From DASPKO01 sp035628055 (GTDB lineage Bacteria; Planctomycetota; Phycisphaerae; Phycisphaerales; UBA1924), in NCBI GenBank assembly GCA_035628055.1, contig DASPKO010000301.1:1-6726 (forward strand): DNA of 6,726 nt. Direction: 5' to 3'. The position numbers and the translations under genes are program-made. The notes beneath the pieces are model-generated. The model made no database searches. It saw only the letters and a list, made by a program, of their open reading frames with translations, and was not told where the DNA came from. This document shows, piece by piece, positions 5,327-6,726 of the stretch; the stretch's first letter is position 1, and every line of letters starts with the position of its first letter.

Positions 5327-5356
5327 AGTATAGGAAGCACGCCGGAGCACGGACAA
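5327..5356 (-). promoter_or_regulatory. sigma70-type promoter of rpsB-tsf
   Basis: On the minus strand TTGTCC (5356-5351) and TATACT (5332-5327) are separated by 18 bp. TATACT differs from the TATAAT consensus at one base and stands out in this GC-rich DNA. It sits in the 290-bp gap between yjbQ and rpsB, on the right strand. The spacer holds two AGCACG direct repeats (plus-strand reading, 5336-5341 and 5346-5351) 10 bp apart, which could bind a regulator on one face of the helix. Confidence 0.6.
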
Positions 5357-5399
5357 GCCAGACACCCCAGACCGCCAGGCCGGCCCCACGCGCCCCGCC

Positions 5400-5834
5400 T
5401 CAGCCCGACGGAGCGCGGGTGCCGATGATCGTGACCAGCAGCGACCGCTCGTGCGCACCGGCCCGGTGCTCCCACAGGTACACCCCCTGCCAACGCCCCA
5501 GCGCCAGCGACCCGCCTTGGAGCGGGACCTGCAGGCTCACCTGCGTGAGGGCCGCCTTGACGTGGGCCGGCATGTCGTCCGGGCCCTCCTCGTTGTGCGT
5601 GTAGAGCGGGTCGTGCTCCGGGACGAGCCGTGCGAGCCAGGCCTGGAGGTCGGCACGCACCGATGGGTCCGCGTTCTCCTGGATCAGCAGGCTCGCCGAG
5701 GTGTGCCGGACGAAGACCGTGCACAGGCCCTCGCGGAGCGCCGAGCGATTCACCGCGGCCTGCACCCGGGCGGTGATGTCGTGCAGACCCGGGCCCGGGG
5801 TCGTCACCGAGATGGGAAGCGTGATCACCTGCAT
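5400..5834 (-). CDS. yjbQ: YjbQ / UPF0047 family protein
   Basis: This 144-residue protein is full length for the small, single-domain UPF0047 family (often annotated as secondary thiamine-phosphate synthase, from a weak thiamine-phosphate synthase activity reported for YjbQ; the physiological role is unsettled). Hallmarks are all present: VRHTSASLLIQENADPSVR (42-60), with the conserved HTSA and ENADP; EEGPDDMPAHVK (82-93), with histidines that likely form a metal or phosphate site; and LGRWQGVYLWEHR (112-124), matching LGTWQGIYLFEHR. The ATG at 5834-5832 starts the family's usual N-terminal strand (MQVITLPISV). Further upstream the same frame runs through the tRNA gene on the other strand and cannot be coding. 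GAGAG at about -10 is a modest ribosome-binding site. Just upstream is a strong palindrome (5847-5870). No terminator follows, and the rpsB promoter begins 44 bp after the stop. Confidence 0.93.
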   Translation of the reverse strand: MQVITLPISVTTPGPGLHDITARVQAAVNRSALREGLCTVFVRHTSASLLIQENADPSVRADLQAWLARLVPEHDPLYTHNEEGPDDMPAHVKAALTQVSLQVPLQGGSLALGRWQGVYLWEHRAGAHERSLLVTIIGTRAPSG

Positions 5835-5846
5835 CTGTCTCTCAAC

Positions 5847-5870
5847 CCGTCCGGCAAACCGTCCGGACGG
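5847..5870 (-). promoter_or_regulatory. Palindrome just upstream of yjbQ
   Basis: CCGTCCGG occurs at 5847-5854 and again at 5859-5866, and CCGGACGG lies at 5863-5870. The first copy pairs with the last as a perfect 8-bp stem with an 8-nt loop, while 5859-5870 alone is a perfect 12-bp palindrome. It ends 13 bp before the yjbQ ATG, next to the ribosome-binding site. It could be a repressor operator or an mRNA hairpin that gates translation. Confidence 0.45.
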
Positions 5871-5914
5871 ACCGCCGGGTCTGGCGAACGCGACCGATGT
5901 TCCGCCGGGCCCGC

Positions 5915-5922
5915 CATAGTAT
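5915..5922 (+). promoter_or_regulatory. Possible -10 element of tRNA-Gly
   Basis: CATAGTAT is the only AT-rich patch upstream of the tRNA and ends 11 bp before its 5' end, a fitting place for a -10 box (CATAGT or TAGTAT). No convincing -35 is seen 16-18 bp further upstream, so the call is weak. Confidence 0.3.
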
Positions 5923-5933
5923 TTGCCCGCCGC

Positions 5934-6005
5934 GCGGGCGTAACTCAATGGTAGAGTGCAAGCCTTCCAAGCTTGATGCTGCGGGTTCGAGTCCCGTCGC
6001 CCGCT
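5934..6005 (+). tRNA. tRNA-Gly (anticodon UCC)
   Basis: A complete cloverleaf can be drawn. The acceptor stem GCGGGCG (5934-5940) pairs perfectly with CGCCCGC (5998-6004). The D stem is ACTC/GAGT (5943-5946, 5954-5957). The anticodon stem CAAGC/GCTTG (5959-5963, 5971-5975) encloses the loop CTTCCAA with anticodon TCC. The variable loop is ATGCT, and the T stem GCGGG/CCCGT carries loop TTCGAGT. The discriminator base is T at 6005, as in bacterial glycine tRNAs, and CCA is not encoded. It reads GGA and GGG codons. It lies in the opposite orientation to both neighbours, with 28 bp between it and the stop of rtcA. Confidence 0.97.
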
Positions 6006-6033
6006 TTGACTGAACCTCGGGGCCGACCTCACG

Positions 6034-6726
6034 TCAGCGCCCGCCCCCCGGCTCGTCCGACCCCGCCATCACCAGCACATCCGGCCCCTCGGCCCGCGTC
6101 CGGAAGCGCACGGGCAGGAACCTCCCGATGGTCCGCATGTTCGTGACCGAGTGCTCGGTCAGCGGCACGGTGCGGAACGAGCCGGCGCCGGCCAGCGCCA
6201 GCGGCAGCAGGAGCTGGTCCGCCAGGTGAGGGCCGACCGGCGCCCCGCTCTGAAGGTAGGCCCGCGCCTCGGACGCGGCCTGCTGGGCCACTGCTTCCGC
6301 CGGCCTTCCGCGCGCCCCGATCGCGCTGAACACCTCCGTGACCTGCTCGAACGCCAGCTCCACCAGCACCGCGTTCCCGGGCCCGCTCCGCGAGCTCGCG
6401 TCCCGCACCACCAGGTCGTCCGAAGCCCAGCCCAGCACCTCGGCGAGCACGCCCAGCTCGCGCTCGGCGATGTGGACCGGCAGACGCGCGATGAGCGCCG
6501 TGCCCCGGCGCGACACCGGGGCGCCCCGCTCCAGCACATGCAGAGGGCCGAGCCGCGCCGCCGGCTCGATGTCGACCACCACGCGCCCGCCCCCGCCCGG
6601 GTAGAACCCCAGCCGCTCGGCGCGCGCCGCCACCCGCGGGCCCATCCGGTCCATCAGCGGGAGGAACGCCCGCTCGATGAAGTCGAAGGGCGGGGCCATC
6701 ACGTTGTGCGTGCCCCCCTCGAGCAC
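6034..6726 (-). CDS. rtcA: RNA 3'-terminal phosphate cyclase, C-terminal part
   Basis: RtcA uses ATP to convert RNA 3'-phosphate ends to 2',3'-cyclic phosphates through an enzyme-AMP intermediate. The frame is open to the window edge (first visible codon GTG at 6726-6724) and stops at 6036-6034, leaving 230 residues, roughly the last two thirds. The fragment begins inside the conserved GGTHN..APPFDF block (4-15), so the true start is outside and the GTG is not a start. It continues with ERLGFYPGGGGRV (37-49), HIAERE (85-90), GPGNAVLVEL (115-124), HLADQLLLPLALAG (167-180) and LTEHSVTN (189-196), whose histidine (192 of the fragment) I take to be the nucleophile that carries AMP. All expected motifs are intact. 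No rtcB ligase or rtcR regulator lies in view on this side. It converges on the tRNA-Gly gene. Confidence 0.95.
   Translation of the reverse strand: MLEGGTHNVMAPPFDFIERAFLPLMDRMGPRVAARAERLGFYPGGGGRVVVDIEPAARLGPLHVLERGAPVSRRGTALIARLPVHIAERELGVLAEVLGWASDDLVVRDASSRSGPGNAVLVELAFEQVTEVFSAIGARGRPAEAVAQQAASEARAYLQSGAPVGPHLADQLLLPLALAGAGSFRTVPLTEHSVTNMRTIGRFLPVRFRTRAEGPDVLVMAGSDEPGGGR

Noticed and set aside
5835..6032. N-terminal extension of the yjbQ frame
   Set aside because: It runs antisense through the tRNA-Gly gene and does not resemble UPF0047 proteins, which begin at the 5834 methionine.
6724..6726. GTG as start of rtcA
   Set aside because: It lies inside a conserved internal block (GGTHN), so the gene is cut by the window edge.

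Overview
The window looks like chromosomal DNA of a very GC-rich bacterium, probably a planctomycete and perhaps of the Phycisphaerae. That is inference. It rests on GC-rich third codon positions, on a secreted protein ending in a PLP-glycine-rich-helix-RRR tail (a PEP-CTERM-type sorting signal in the spelling I associate with Phycisphaerae), and on a single-copy style layout of housekeeping genes. No mobile element, CRISPR array or defence system is visible. Most of the window is core translation and RNA metabolism.

Layout, left to right. Bases 1-636 (+) are the C-terminal part of a FAD-dependent amine-oxidase / UDP-galactopyranose-mutase-like oxidoreductase. Bases 648-870 hold four copies of a 30-bp REP-like palindromic repeat arranged as a duplicated composite block. 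Bases 917-1014 carry two hairpins, the second a strong intrinsic terminator that ends the minus-strand gene 1074-1784. That gene encodes a secreted protein with a PEP-CTERM-like anchor. Its upstream region 1785-2171 has no credible gene but contains small hairpins and a repeated promoter-like motif. A small, proline- and charge-rich hypothetical protein (2172-2510, -) is divergent from a short-LID adenylate-kinase-family enzyme (2657-3307, +). The kinase gene converges, with an 11-bp gap, on the rpsB-tsf pair (5109 to 3319, -). rpsB has a readable sigma70-type promoter at 5327-5356 and a leader of about 210 nt. Upstream lie a YjbQ/UPF0047 gene (5400-5834, -), a tRNA-Gly(UCC) on the opposite strand (5934-6005, +) and the C-terminal two thirds of RNA 3'-terminal phosphate cyclase RtcA (6034-6726, -).

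Functionally, rpsB, tsf and tRNA-Gly serve protein synthesis, RtcA serves RNA end processing or repair, and the kinase balances nucleotides. The oxidoreductase and the sorted surface protein are accessory. The most unusual material is non-coding: the REP-like array, the strand-specific terminator pair, the palindrome before yjbQ, and the rpsB promoter and leader. The small orphan protein and the atypical kinase are the coding items most worth checking. I did not find a convincing new multi-gene system.
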